In this document: positions 8,379-17,286 of the stretch, one piece after another | How positions within the stretch are numbered: the stretch's first letter is position 1 | Layout of the letters: each line of letters starts with the position of its first letter | Assembly: GCA_009783865.1 (NCBI GenBank) | Contig: WRCR01000002.1 | Coordinates: forward strand, 1-37,226 | Origin: Planctomycetaceae bacterium | GTDB lineage: Bacteria; Planctomycetota; Planctomycetia; Pirellulales; Thermoguttaceae | Length of the DNA: 37,226 nucleotides | Reading direction: 5' to 3' | Notes under the pieces: model-generated | Seen by the model: the letters and a program-made list of their open reading frames with translations, nothing else | What the model was told of the DNA's origin: nothing | The model's database searches: none | Program-made: the position numbers and the translations under genes

Positions 8379-8397
8379 GGCGGTTCGCAGAACCGCC
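8379..8397. repeat. Hairpin GGCGGTT-CGCAG-AACCGCC between convergent genes
   Basis: A 7-bp perfect stem flanked by GTTTAGC on the left and a TGCTGAAC sequence on the right. It lies in the 51-base gap between two convergent stop codons. There is no T-run. Near-identical arms occur at 13084-13102 (loop CGTAG). Confidence 0.6.
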
Positions 8398-8414
8398 TGC
8401 TGAACAGAAATCTA

Positions 8415-10376
8415 TCAGTTACATGGGTCGCATGGGACGCATGGAACTTCCATTCGAACCACTTTCGGAACGCAGCGGGTCACCGTGTACGGAACCTTGT
8501 ATGCTTCCAGTTGATAACAAATCACCGTTTTCTCGACCGTTTCAGGACGCAATACCGTGTATTGAACATCGCGGACACACTGTTCCTGCACCATTCTGCA
8601 AACGCTGACCGGCACTTGTTTCGTGTGGTTTTCAACTACATTTCGGCAAACCTGATAAGTGACGGTTCTGACGCGTGTTTCCGGCACCATAGTGCAAACG
8701 GTGTACTCTTCGACACACGTTTCCGGCACCATTCGGCAAACCTGATAAGTGCAGGTGCGGACGCGATGTTCCGGCACTAAACGGCAAACCTGATAGGTAC
8801 AAACCTTCGTTTCCGGCACCATTCGGCAAACCTGATAAGTGACGGTTTTGACGCGTGTTTCCGGTACCATAGTGCAAACGGTGTACTCTTCGAGACGTGT
8901 TTCCGGCACCATTCGGCAAACCTGATAGGTGCAGGTGCGGACACGCTGTTCCGGTACCAATCGGCATACTTTGTACTGTTCAACTCTTTGTTCCGGTACC
9001 ATTCGGCAAACCTGATAGGTGCAGGTTCTCGTGCGTGTTTCCGGTACCATAGTGCAAACGGTGTATTTTTCTACCTTTGTTTCCGGCACCATAGTGCAAA
9101 CGGTATAAGTACAGGCCTTGACATGTGTTTCCGGTACCAATCGGCAAACCTTGTATTTTTGAACGCGTGTTTCCGGCACCATTCTGCAAACGGTATAAGT
9201 GACGGTTTTAACCCGCTGTTCCGGTACGTAACGGACGCATTGTACGACTTTTTCGCAAATTTCCGGCACCCAAACCTTGCGGTAGCAGGTCACCGGCGGA
9301 CATTGAACCTTGACGGTTTTGAATCGCGGCTTGTCGCACGGGTTGCAGGGGTCAATCTCCGGCACGACTTTGCAAACGACCTTGCCCGGTACCTGATAAC
9401 ACTGTGTTTCCCAGCGGCCGGAGCAGTATTTAACCGTCTTTTCGTAGGTCTGCGGAACACAAACGGTATAGGTCACCTCTTTAGTACACTGTTCATAAAC
9501 CGGTACGCAAACCGTATAAGTTCTTTCCCGTTCTTCCCAGACGGGCTTGCAAACAGTGTAAGGAATTTCTTTTACCCGCTGTTCATAAACCGGCTTATAG
9601 ACGGTGACATTTCTTGTTCGTTCTTCATAGACGGGTTTGCAAACGGTGTAGGGGATTTCCTTCGTCACCGTTTCATAAACCGGTCTCATAACTGTATAGA
9701 CCCTTTCGCGGTCTTCATAGACGGGTCGGCAAACGGTGTAGGGGATTTCCTTCGTCACCGTTTCATAAACGGGTTTGCAAACGGTGACTTCTCTCGTCCG
9801 CTTTTCATAAACGGGTCGGCAAACGGTGTAGGGAACTTCTTTCGTCAGCGTTTCATAGACGGGTCTCATAACCGTGTATTCCCGCTGTTTTGTTTCCCAG
9901 ACCGGCTTGCAAACTGTGTAGGGAATTTCTTTCGTCACCGTTTCATAAACGGGTTTGCAGACGGTGACTTCCCGCGTCCGCTTTTCATAAACGGGTCGGC
10001 AAACGGTGTAGGGGACCTCTTTGGTGCAGGTCTCAAAAACCGGTTTTACAGTTTGGTAGGTAACGGTTTTGTACTGGGTTTCCCAGACGGGTTTGCAAAC
10101 GGTGTAGGCGACTTGCCGGGTGCGGACTTCAGGCACATACCGAGTGCAGGTGATAGTGCGCGGCACCGCTACTTTTTTGAAGCAGGTTTTATAACAGGTG
10201 ACCTGCTGCTGTTCGTACACGATACGATGACATATCTTTTTGGAAGCAGCAAAACTGACTCCTGCCGCGCTGGGATGGTAACAGCCGACACCGCAGAAAC
10301 CGGCTTCGGCTGTGCTGTATCCAAAACCTAGACAAAGAAATACTGCGGCAAGTATTCCCAAAAAACGACTCTTCAT
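8415..10376 (-). CDS. YTV-repeat cysteine-rich cell-surface protein
   Basis: A secreted repeat protein of 653 aa. The signal peptide MKSRFLGILAAVFLCLGFGY ends near STAEA|G. Residues 85-315 are imperfect 30-residue repeats of the form YTVCKPVYET.TKEIP. Residues 315-376 are a spacer with a CNPCDKP segment. Residues 377-585 are a second array with the form YTVCRMVPETRVK. The last residues form a Cys-rich tail (CVPCDPCN). YTV-motif proteins are a planctomycete-specific family associated with the proteinaceous cell wall, and regularly spaced Cys suggests disulfide cross-linking (inference). GAGGAG lies 8 bases before the ATG. The gene is monocistronic, with empty DNA upstream and a convergent neighbour downstream. 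At DNA level the repeats are close to identical in blocks, so the copy number is likely unstable. Confidence 0.85.
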   Translation of the reverse strand: MKSRFLGILAAVFLCLGFGYSTAEAGFCGVGCYHPSAAGVSFAASKKICHRIVYEQQQVTCYKTCFKKVAVPRTITCTRYVPEVRTRQVAYTVCKPVWETQYKTVTYQTVKPVFETCTKEVPYTVCRPVYEKRTREVTVCKPVYETVTKEIPYTVCKPVWETKQREYTVMRPVYETLTKEVPYTVCRPVYEKRTREVTVCKPVYETVTKEIPYTVCRPVYEDRERVYTVMRPVYETVTKEIPYTVCKPVYEERTRNVTVYKPVYEQRVKEIPYTVCKPVWEERERTYTVCVPVYEQCTKEVTYTVCVPQTYEKTVKYCSGRWETQCYQVPGKVVCKVVPEIDPCNPCDKPRFKTVKVQCPPVTCYRKVWVPEICEKVVQCVRYVPEQRVKTVTYTVCRMVPETRVQKYKVCRLVPETHVKACTYTVCTMVPETKVEKYTVCTMVPETRTRTCTYQVCRMVPEQRVEQYKVCRLVPEQRVRTCTYQVCRMVPETRLEEYTVCTMVPETRVKTVTYQVCRMVPETKVCTYQVCRLVPEHRVRTCTYQVCRMVPETCVEEYTVCTMVPETRVRTVTYQVCRNVVENHTKQVPVSVCRMVQEQCVRDVQYTVLRPETVEKTVICYQLEAYKVPYTVTRCVPKVVRMEVPCVPCDPCN

Positions 10377-10767
10377 TATTGCTCTCCTCTAATAAATACC
10401 TCAAGCAAGGGCTGCTTTGGACGGGGGGACTAAAACGGACGACATTAACTCGGTTGTCACCTCATCCGCTGATTGTCAGTCCGCCAAACGGCAACCTCTT
10501 CCGGGCAGGGAAGTACCAGTTATATCGTCTGGGAAAAAGGGCGGACTTCAAAAAATATCGGATAAGACAACAAAACGTTATTTACCGTAAAACCCGTTTG
10601 TGCGGAAACGGTAAAACAACTAGTATGCGAATTATAGACATGTTTTACAAAAAAGAAAAGAGGGGGTAAATAAAAAAAATAAAAAATTTGAAAAAAATAC
10701 AAAAAGTGTTCCGATTTCGCCGATTTTAACGATTTTAGCGGTTATGGCTGCCTGCTAAACGGCTTTT
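10377..10767. other. 391-base intergenic region, no gene seen
   Basis: The region upstream of the YTV gene and downstream of glgX (both minus). It holds the YTV ribosome binding site at its left end and an A-rich tract at about 10640-10705. Next to the glgX stop are paired TTTAGC/GCTAAA segments around 10735-10765. No convincing promoter pair, RNA gene or ORF was found. Confidence 0.5.
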
Positions 10768-12987
10768 CTACCGAACTTCTGCCAAAAAGACCTTCATCGA
10801 AAGCGGTCCCATACGTAACGGCTTATTCAAATCCGGTTTGGGTCCGTTCTTTTCGGGAAAAATATCCAGCGGTGCGGCGGCGGCGGTGTCAACGAACAGC
10901 CGCCACGAGTAATTATGACAGACAGCCGGAAATGAAAAGTCCCGCGGTTCCCAGCCGCCGTGAAGCATCATCAATACGTTATGCATCGAACCTTCGTATT
11001 CCATTGTCGGCGGTGCTGCCCCCAAAAAACAAGTCAATGAGCGTTCCAGTCCGTTGTTCCAAGGAACTTGTCCGCCTTGTGAACCGAACCAACTGATGTC
11101 CGGCGGTCCTCCGGTAACACGCGGCTGACCGGAAAGATAATACGGCTGACGAACAGTGAACTCACTCTTGCGGAAATGAATCAATTCCCTCACAAATCTA
11201 TAAAGGGATTGATGCCGCTTCAAGAGCCGCCAATCAAACCATGAAACCGCATTGTCCTGACAATAAGCGTTGTTGTTTCCCTGCTGTGTTCTGCGGACTT
11301 CATCGCCCTGCGAAATCATTGGAACACCTTGACTCAACAGCAGTGTTGCCATCATGTTTTTCACTTGCCGATTGCGGGTATTTTCAATTTCCTTGTTTGT
11401 AGTCACGCCTTCGGCACCGTAATTACAACTGAAATTATTGTTATCGCCGTCCCGATTGTTCTCTCCGTTGTCTTCGTTGTGTTTGTGATTGTACGAAACG
11501 AGGTCGTTCATCGTAAAACCGTCGTGGGAAGTCACGAAGTTGATACTGCTTTGGGGACCTCTTCCGCTGTGTGAATACAGGTCGCTTGAACCGGCAAGCC
11601 GGGTAGCGATTGCGCCGGTCATTCCTTGGTCGCCTCGCCAGAATCGGCGGACATCATCGCGGTATTTACCGTTCCATTCTGCCCATCGCTGTGAGCCGAT
11701 GCTTTGATTGCCGTGTGCCAGCGAGCCGAAAGAACCGACTTGATACGCGCCGGCTGCATCCCACGCTTCGGCAATGATTTTTGTATCCGCTAGCAGCGGG
11801 TCTTCCGAAATCTGTTCTATCAGCGGCGGATTTGCCTGCAAGTTTCCCGATTGGTCCCGGCTCAATATCGAAGCCAAATCGAACCGGAAACCGTCAATAT
11901 GATAATTATAAACCCAGTGCCGCAAGCAGTTAAAAATCATATCGCGGACTATCGGGTGGTTGCCGTTGACGGTATTTCCGCAGCCGCTGTAATTTTTGTA
12001 ATAGGGTCCCCGCTCCAGCATATAATAAATTTGGTTATCGAGTCCTTTGAAACTTAACGTTGGTCCGTTCTCATTTCCTTCGCAGGTATGATTGAAAACG
12101 ACATCGAGAATCACTTCGATGCCTGCTTGGTGAAAAGCACGCACAAGTTCTTTGAACTCACGGACTTGCGCGCCGGGTTCTTTCCCGTGAGCATAGCCGC
12201 GGTGTGGAGAAAAGAACGCCATCGTGTCATAGCCCCAGTAATTTTTGATGGCGGATTCTTTGCCGTCCGCTGCCAGTATCGGAAATTCGTGTACCGGCAT
12301 TAACTCGACTGCGGTCACTCCTAAATCGAGGAGATACGGAATCTTTCCGATGAGACCGAGATAAGTGCCGGGATACTGTGTTTCACTTGTTTTTGAAGCG
12401 GTGAAGCCCTTGACGTGCAGTTCGTAAATTACTGATTTGGACAAGTCGTGCCGCAGGTGTTTATCGCCGCGCCAATCGAAGTCCTCGTCATCGATAACAA
12501 CGCACTTCGGCGGACGAATAATTCCGTCATTTGATTCCTGAAATGTTCCTGCCAGTGCTTTTGCGTAAGGGTCAATTAGGCGGGCGTTACCGTCAAAGCG
12601 GAGTCCTTTGTTCGGTTCAAAGGGACCTTCTGCTTGAAAGTGATAGAGTTGTTTTGCTTTCAAACCGTCAATGAACAGCGACCAGACGTGTCCCCAGCGG
12701 TTATCTTCTTTGTTAAAGTGGATAATGTCGGATGGTTCTGTGTCGGTAACCTTTTCGTAGAGCAGCAGTTTCATTGAGCGGGCGAGTCGGCTTACCACGC
12801 TGAAATGTACTCCGGTATCGCCTAAATTGGCACCGAAGGGCAAAGAACGGGTAAAGCGCATTGCCGATGAAGTATGCACAGAGAATTTCTCCTGCGGTAA
12901 TAAATTGTCCGGTAGTTCACGAAACGGAAAAACCGGCAATCCAGACGAAAACACTTCGGAAAATCTGGATGAACTGAACCGGAGCAT
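10768..12987 (-). CDS. glgX: Glycogen debranching enzyme GlgX (GH13, isoamylase type)
   Basis: Hydrolyses alpha-1,6 branches of glycogen in the cytoplasm. An N-terminal CBM48-like domain (about residues 45-140, LPFGANLGDTGVHFSVVSR) precedes a GH13 barrel. Conserved regions are present: DVVFNHT (295-301), GFRFDLAS with nucleophile D370, IIAEAWDAAG with acid/base E407, and FVTSHDGFTMNDL with D489. The GlgX-specific stretch NGENNRDGDNNNFSCNYGAEG follows the third Asp. The length of 739 is normal for the family. The ATG at 12987 is used; an alternative start is Met43, directly before the CBM48 homology, so the first 42 residues are uncertain. No other glycogen genes lie in the window. Confidence 0.92.
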   Translation of the reverse strand: MLRFSSSRFSEVFSSGLPVFPFRELPDNLLPQEKFSVHTSSAMRFTRSLPFGANLGDTGVHFSVVSRLARSMKLLLYEKVTDTEPSDIIHFNKEDNRWGHVWSLFIDGLKAKQLYHFQAEGPFEPNKGLRFDGNARLIDPYAKALAGTFQESNDGIIRPPKCVVIDDEDFDWRGDKHLRHDLSKSVIYELHVKGFTASKTSETQYPGTYLGLIGKIPYLLDLGVTAVELMPVHEFPILAADGKESAIKNYWGYDTMAFFSPHRGYAHGKEPGAQVREFKELVRAFHQAGIEVILDVVFNHTCEGNENGPTLSFKGLDNQIYYMLERGPYYKNYSGCGNTVNGNHPIVRDMIFNCLRHWVYNYHIDGFRFDLASILSRDQSGNLQANPPLIEQISEDPLLADTKIIAEAWDAAGAYQVGSFGSLAHGNQSIGSQRWAEWNGKYRDDVRRFWRGDQGMTGAIATRLAGSSDLYSHSGRGPQSSINFVTSHDGFTMNDLVSYNHKHNEDNGENNRDGDNNNFSCNYGAEGVTTNKEIENTRNRQVKNMMATLLLSQGVPMISQGDEVRRTQQGNNNAYCQDNAVSWFDWRLLKRHQSLYRFVRELIHFRKSEFTVRQPYYLSGQPRVTGGPPDISWFGSQGGQVPWNNGLERSLTCFLGAAPPTMEYEGSMHNVLMMLHGGWEPRDFSFPAVCHNYSWRLFVDTAAAAPLDIFPEKNGPKPDLNKPLRMGPLSMKVFLAEVR

Positions 12988-13083
12988 TATACCTTATTTT
13001 GTCGGCAATGTGGAAAAACAGCGAAAAAAGTTGTATCTTGAGGATATAATCGGCAAAACAGCGGATATAATTCATTGTTTGGC

Positions 13084-13102
13084 GGCGGTTCGTAGAACCG
13101 CC
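13084..13102. repeat. Hairpin GGCGGTT-CGTAG-AACCGCC at a gene end
   Basis: A 7-bp perfect stem directly abutting the stop codon (13103-13105) of the large secreted protein gene. It has the same arms as 8379-8397. No T-run follows in the direction of transcription. Confidence 0.6.
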
Positions 13103-16100
13103 CTAATTCCACTGCGGAAACGGCGGGAGATATTGAAGCGGATTAAACCGCTGCCACGGCGACGGCTGTCTCGGCTGCGGCGCAGGCAAAACTTTCGGCA
13201 CCTCCAGTTGAACCCCCGAAATGCAAACATCGTCCAAATGCACCTCACCAAAACCGTGATGTACAAAACGAACAAAATAATTACCGTCAGAAGGCGCAAT
13301 ACGATAAAACGCAAATTCACGCCAATCGCCCCTCGTATGCAGAAAACGCAGCGCAAGTGCTTCACCGCCGAGCGAATCAAACACCATAAAACCGTCTGCC
13401 GTTGAAGTCAGCGGTTTTGGAATACGAACCCAGCCGCTCGTACAAATGATTTCTCCCATCTTGACCGCAACCGGCGGTGTCGTAAAAAACAACGGAGCGG
13501 CTTCCATTTGCAGCGGCACTGCGTTAGCGGCATCCGTACTCGGCATAACAAGCATTCGCAAGCCGAAATTTCCGCTGCGTTTTGCCTCCGATGAAATCTC
13601 CAGAAGCGGCACCGCAACACTGTCAACTTTATGCAAAAGCGGAATCCAGCCGCCTTGTTCCCAGTTGTTTTTATTTTCCATGTCGCCGCCGAAAAGCCGA
13701 TTCACCGGCTCAAGTGTTGCGCCCATCAATCGTTGATAAGTCGAAAGATACTGCGGCAGCGTTGCAAAGGAAACCGACACCGGAGTCATACACGGATTCG
13801 AATCATGCCGCGTTGCGTTTTGCAGCAATGACCTCGTTATAACCCGCAGTCCGCGGGTGGACTTCTCCGCTTGCAAATACGCCTTGGAATAATCCGGCGG
13901 ATTCTGCTGCAAAAATCCCTGCGCAATTCGAAGATAATTCTTCGTCTCTTTTATGAGCGATTCCTGTTCCGTGATGTTAATAATCGGCAGGTTGTCTTCC
14001 TTGTGTATCGGAATTGTTCCGGCATCTTTCGCCTGCTGCAGCCGGCTGAATATCCGCTCTGTTGAAGCCGACTGCAACTCCGCTAACTTGCAGGCAAGTT
14101 CCGCTGCCCGGGGACCTATCTCACGGGCAATACCTGAAATCTCGCCGAAAGCATCATCGTTTTCACCGAAGTAAATGTAAGTGTTAAGGCAGCATTCTTC
14201 CAACTCGATTTTAATACCGCCTGCCACCCGCTCCGGGTTCAGCGGTAATAACCGCCCCGGCGTTAGTTGATATGCATCGTAGGTCTCCGGTATTCCCGAC
14301 ACGATATAACTCAATGGACCTTCTACTGCTCCGCCTATTGCGAATTGGGAATCCCTTTCCTGCCAAATCGGAAGCAGCAGCCGCGTTCTGCCGGCAGTTA
14401 AGACCGCGCCGCTCATCTTGCCTTTCATTGACGTTTTGATTAGTTCGGGACGCTTGCGTCCGTCGGCAAACCATTTATCAAGCAGTTGCAGTTCCCAGTT
14501 CATCAATTCCAGCGAGATTCTGCGCTGCGCCGTTGCAGGGTCATCAGCATTCAACGGTGAATTAGACCTGAAAATCAATCCGTGCAAACCGACCGCTAAA
14601 GCACGAAAAACCTGCATCTTCAGTTGTTCATGAGTGAAGGGATGCACGTCTTGAACGTTTCCGCCGAAGAGTGTCCATTGTTCCGCAACCCGCGGGTCAA
14701 TATCCGTCTGAATGGTGTACCAGAACGGCATATCCGGTCGGGCAAGTTCGGGATAGCCGCTCATCCATTTTTCTAACTCGAAAAAGTCCAGTGAAGTCGC
14801 CAGCGGCTGTCTGTCCATCACCAATATGTTCATAGTTCGGCTATAATCCCGGACTCCGCTCCGCGCTGTGCAGAGCAAAGGCCGGCGGCGCATCCGGTCG
14901 GCGTTTTGAATCCACGCTGCCCGCTGCGACTCCGCCTGATATTCACGGATTGTGCTGTTATCTCCGAAATTCCAAGCAAGTACATTATCGTACATTGAAC
15001 TGATTTGCGCTGCTCCCAAAAATCTGTCCCGCTGACTGCTGTTTGGAGAATAAACCGTTGCGGCTTCAATTTCGGATTGTTCCGGCGGCGAACAGACCAG
15101 CCAAATTCCTGCTTCTGCTGCTTCCCGAAGCAACTCTGGTCTCGGTTTGCCTTTAATCCAAACGGTGTTAAATTCCAGACGGCGCAGATAACTTAACGGT
15201 TCGCCTTGATATTCAATGCAGCGCACACCGAAGGGTCTGTCATCGAGCATCATTGTCTTTTCAGCAAGCGTTACTTTCAAAGATGATGCCGGCGAGGCGA
15301 AATTCAACGAAGGATTGTCCGTACCGGCTGCTCCGTCTATTGTACGGGTGTTCGTCAGTTGCAGTTCCAAGTGCTGCTGATTAGCACCTGCGCCGCCGGA
15401 ATAAACATACCGCCGTTCTTCGCCGGCTGCCGTTCTCGCTCTCGGTGAAGCAGCAAGCAGCGGCGAGGTTTGTTCCAAACCGGCAGAAACCGTCCAATCG
15501 GTATAACCGGTAGAACCTTTTGTTGTATTGGAATGAAGGAAAACGCATTGACTGCCTGCTTCAAGTTTGAAAGCGTGGTAATTGACGGGGTCGAACACCG
15601 GCGCAAGGTTCTGCGGCCGGTTTTCGGTTCTTGCCAGTATATCGTTTCTTGCCGAGACGTGACTACAGATTTCCAACGCATCGATGTTGATAACCGGCAT
15701 CTGGACTTTTCCGTTTGCCGCCTCTTCGGCGTTTGGTTCGCAAAAGAGAATAACCTGCCGGATATAGCGGTCGCGCAAGTCGATGTTCATTTTCAAGCCG
15801 AAGCGGAGCAGCGAACCGACGCGGTTTATTTCTTTCGCCAGATTGTTTTGTCCGTTTTTGTCCCGAAAGCCGAGTTGTTCCCATTGTCCGCTGCCGGTGG
15901 TTTTGCTTCCCATAACGAGAAACGATACCGGTTCTCTGGTTTCGTAATGTATTGCGTGCGGCAGCACGATTTGTGCGGCAAGAACGACATTCGGCAACGC
16001 CGTTTGAACGGCAACGGTGATTTGCGTATCTTCGATGACAGCTGGGTATCCGACTGAATGTGCAAGCACGATGCTCGATTGCGGCGGCAGTTTCAGTTGA

Positions 16101-16366
16101 ATTGTTTCGCAACTGTTTCCCTGCAACGCTGTTCTAGGCACGGAAGTCCGCTGCTGTGAAACGGCGGCGGCGTTATTTTCCCAATGCGGTGCTGTCCAGG
16201 TTGCGTCTTTTCCTTCGAAGTATTCCGCCCAATTTGGAACGGCGGTTTGTTGCGGTGTGAATCGAATGTTTCCGTAAGGAACTTCGGGGCGCAGCATCTG
16301 CGGTTCGTCGGCAAACAGTGCTGCCGTGAAAAACAGGAAGGATAAAAGAAATAACGTACGAAACAT
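13103..16366 (-). CDS. Large secreted protein of unknown function
   Basis: About 1087 residues with a signal peptide, MFRTLFLLSFLFFTAALFA|DEP. I do not recognise a named family. The middle third (residues about 385-620) alternates beta and alpha segments, with AAEAGIWLVCSPPE, DNVLAWNFGDNST and MPFWYTIQTDIDPR. That pattern is reminiscent of a glycosidase-like (beta/alpha) barrel, but catalytic residues cannot be assigned. A long helical region (about 760-870) follows. The end (GDWREFAFYRIAPSDGNYFV then GEVHLDDVCISG) resembles a carbohydrate-binding beta-sandwich. The frame extends to a TTG at 16381, but the ATG at 16366 starts the signal peptide. A role in polysaccharide binding or breakdown is inference only. 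Confidence 0.7.
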   Translation of the reverse strand: MFRTLFLLSFLFFTAALFADEPQMLRPEVPYGNIRFTPQQTAVPNWAEYFEGKDATWTAPHWENNAAAVSQQRTSVPRTALQGNSCETIQLKLPPQSSIVLAHSVGYPAVIEDTQITVAVQTALPNVVLAAQIVLPHAIHYETREPVSFLVMGSKTTGSGQWEQLGFRDKNGQNNLAKEINRVGSLLRFGLKMNIDLRDRYIRQVILFCEPNAEEAANGKVQMPVINIDALEICSHVSARNDILARTENRPQNLAPVFDPVNYHAFKLEAGSQCVFLHSNTTKGSTGYTDWTVSAGLEQTSPLLAASPRARTAAGEERRYVYSGGAGANQQHLELQLTNTRTIDGAAGTDNPSLNFASPASSLKVTLAEKTMMLDDRPFGVRCIEYQGEPLSYLRRLEFNTVWIKGKPRPELLREAAEAGIWLVCSPPEQSEIEAATVYSPNSSQRDRFLGAAQISSMYDNVLAWNFGDNSTIREYQAESQRAAWIQNADRMRRRPLLCTARSGVRDYSRTMNILVMDRQPLATSLDFFELEKWMSGYPELARPDMPFWYTIQTDIDPRVAEQWTLFGGNVQDVHPFTHEQLKMQVFRALAVGLHGLIFRSNSPLNADDPATAQRRISLELMNWELQLLDKWFADGRKRPELIKTSMKGKMSGAVLTAGRTRLLLPIWQERDSQFAIGGAVEGPLSYIVSGIPETYDAYQLTPGRLLPLNPERVAGGIKIELEECCLNTYIYFGENDDAFGEISGIAREIGPRAAELACKLAELQSASTERIFSRLQQAKDAGTIPIHKEDNLPIINITEQESLIKETKNYLRIAQGFLQQNPPDYSKAYLQAEKSTRGLRVITRSLLQNATRHDSNPCMTPVSVSFATLPQYLSTYQRLMGATLEPVNRLFGGDMENKNNWEQGGWIPLLHKVDSVAVPLLEISSEAKRSGNFGLRMLVMPSTDAANAVPLQMEAAPLFFTTPPVAVKMGEIICTSGWVRIPKPLTSTADGFMVFDSLGGEALALRFLHTRGDWREFAFYRIAPSDGNYFVRFVHHGFGEVHLDDVCISGVQLEVPKVLPAPQPRQPSPWQRFNPLQYLPPFPQWN

Positions 16367-16484
16367 TTTCGAATAATACAAATTTTCTATCTATGGAAGA
16401 AGGGCAAAATCCGGTTTTTTTGCCGGAAATTCCTGCAAGATGTTCATGTTGTCCGAAAAAGAGGAACAAATTTGAATAATTTTT

Positions 16485-16513
16485 TTGTTTTTTCTCAAGA
16501 AAAAGGATAAAAT
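16485..16513 (+). promoter_or_regulatory. Possible promoter upstream of the small conserved gene
   Basis: TTGTTT (16485-16490), 17 bases, TAAAAT (16508-16513). A transcript starting near 16520 would read through the hairpin at 16546-16574 and then into the gene at 16608. It lies in the divergent region between the genes starting at 16366 and 16608. Pattern evidence only. Confidence 0.35.
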
Positions 16514-16545
16514 AGAGTACAGAGACAACGTAATAATAAATGTTG

Positions 16546-16574
16546 CCCTGTTCTTTGCGGGACAGGGGCTTTTT
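16546..16574 (+). terminator. Hairpin with T-run: possible attenuator or sRNA terminator
   Basis: CCCTGT (16546-16551) pairs with ACAGGG (16562-16567) across a 10-base loop, and TTTTT (16570-16574) follows. It is placed between a candidate promoter and the gene at 16608, with no coding sequence before it. It could therefore end a short RNA of about 55 bases or attenuate the downstream gene. The stem is only 6 bp, so this is tentative. Confidence 0.35.
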
Positions 16575-16607
16575 CCGAAATAATCCTCCCTTTTCCGTCC
16601 TTTGCAA

Positions 16608-16907
16608 ATGACTAGTGAAACACCGCATTTTTCTGTTATTTCGTCCGGCGAGCGCGTTCCGATGGCTTCGGAGATTGACGAACTGACCGGCTTGCTTCGT
16701 TTGATTGATGATTTACCGGAAAAATTTCAAGAGGATTTTTACAAACTGTTCCAGCGTTTGCTGGATAGTTTTGAACGCCGGCAGCGGATACTTGAGTATG
16801 TTCAGGAGACCTTGAACACGATGAAGTTGGATTTGAAGTATTTGATTTTCGATTTGGAGGCGACCCGCCGCGAAAGGGATGAATACAAGGCACTTGCGAA
16901 CCGCTGA
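16608..16907 (+). CDS. Conserved planctomycete-type small helical protein
   Basis: 99 residues from the ATG at 16608 (an in-frame TTG lies two codons earlier). The sequence is almost entirely helical: LTGLLRLIDDLPEKFQEDFY, then LFQRLLDSFERRQRILEYVQ, and an end YLIFDLEATRRERDEYKAL. The end motif recalls small hypothetical proteins that I associate with planctomycete genomes. There is no signal peptide or membrane segment, so it is probably cytoplasmic, possibly forming a coiled-coil dimer. No function can be named. The real start could be the later Met21 (MASEIDEL). Confidence 0.65.
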   Translation: MTSETPHFSVISSGERVPMASEIDELTGLLRLIDDLPEKFQEDFYKLFQRLLDSFERRQRILEYVQETLNTMKLDLKYLIFDLEATRRERDEYKALANR

Positions 16908-17016
16908 AAATAAGGTTATCGGTCGAAAAACTGGTGTTGATACTATTGGCTATTATTGTGTGCAATCGGACCGCAGCGGCTTTGTCAGTATTGCCCTTTC
17001 TTTCCTTTGCGGTATA

Positions 17017-17193
17017 ATGTGCTTGTATGCCGACTATCGTAATGACAAACGTCAATTCATAGCGGCAGTCGGAGGCGGCGTTATCGATGACAATGTCCGT
17101 GACTTTGCCCTGAAACGCGGCTTATTCGTCATTATGCAATCCGGCAAGAACATCGAAGTCATTCAACCCAAAGGCAAGCCGAAGGTGTGGTAG
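17017..17193 (+). pseudogene. Remnant of a nuclease-like (DUF3782-type) gene
   Basis: A 58-codon frame from an ATG at 17017. Its core, RQFIAAVGGGVIDDNVRDFA followed by RGLFVIMQSG, resembles the C-terminal end of PD-(D/E)XK-superfamily proteins of the DUF3782 type (pattern AVGGG.(I/V)...V..FAL..GLFVI.QSG). The frame stays open back to 16879, where it overlaps the preceding gene, but that part has no family resemblance. It is best read as the 3' scrap of a lost gene. The assignment is weak. Confidence 0.35.
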
Positions 17194-17286
17194 GTGCCGA
17201 CGACACAGTCGCTGGCTCTCTACCGCGGATACCGCCGTTTGCCGGCAATTTAGAAATCCTTGTACGCTAATTCGACACGTTGTCAA

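Noticed and set aside
8988..10331. A 447-codon open frame on the plus strand across the YTV gene
   Set aside because: It is the antisense of a repetitive coding sequence. The apparent protein is a low-complexity echo of the repeats (FRYHSAN and INGSANGVG-like units) with no start signal, whereas the minus-strand frame has a ribosome binding site, a signal peptide and a known repeat family.
8415..10376. CRISPR-like or satellite array
   Set aside because: The regular DNA repeats are codon-phased and translate into YTV repeats with variation at third positions; there are no constant repeats with unique spacers and no cas genes.
15470..16057. A 195-codon plus-strand frame
   Set aside because: It lies wholly antisense to the large secreted protein, has no ribosome binding site and has no recognisable motif.
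16991..17018. Promoter TTGCCC, 16 bases, TATAAT
   Set aside because: Good sequence match, but the -10 box overlaps the only plausible start of the remnant ORF, and no intact gene follows on that strand. Probably fortuitous.
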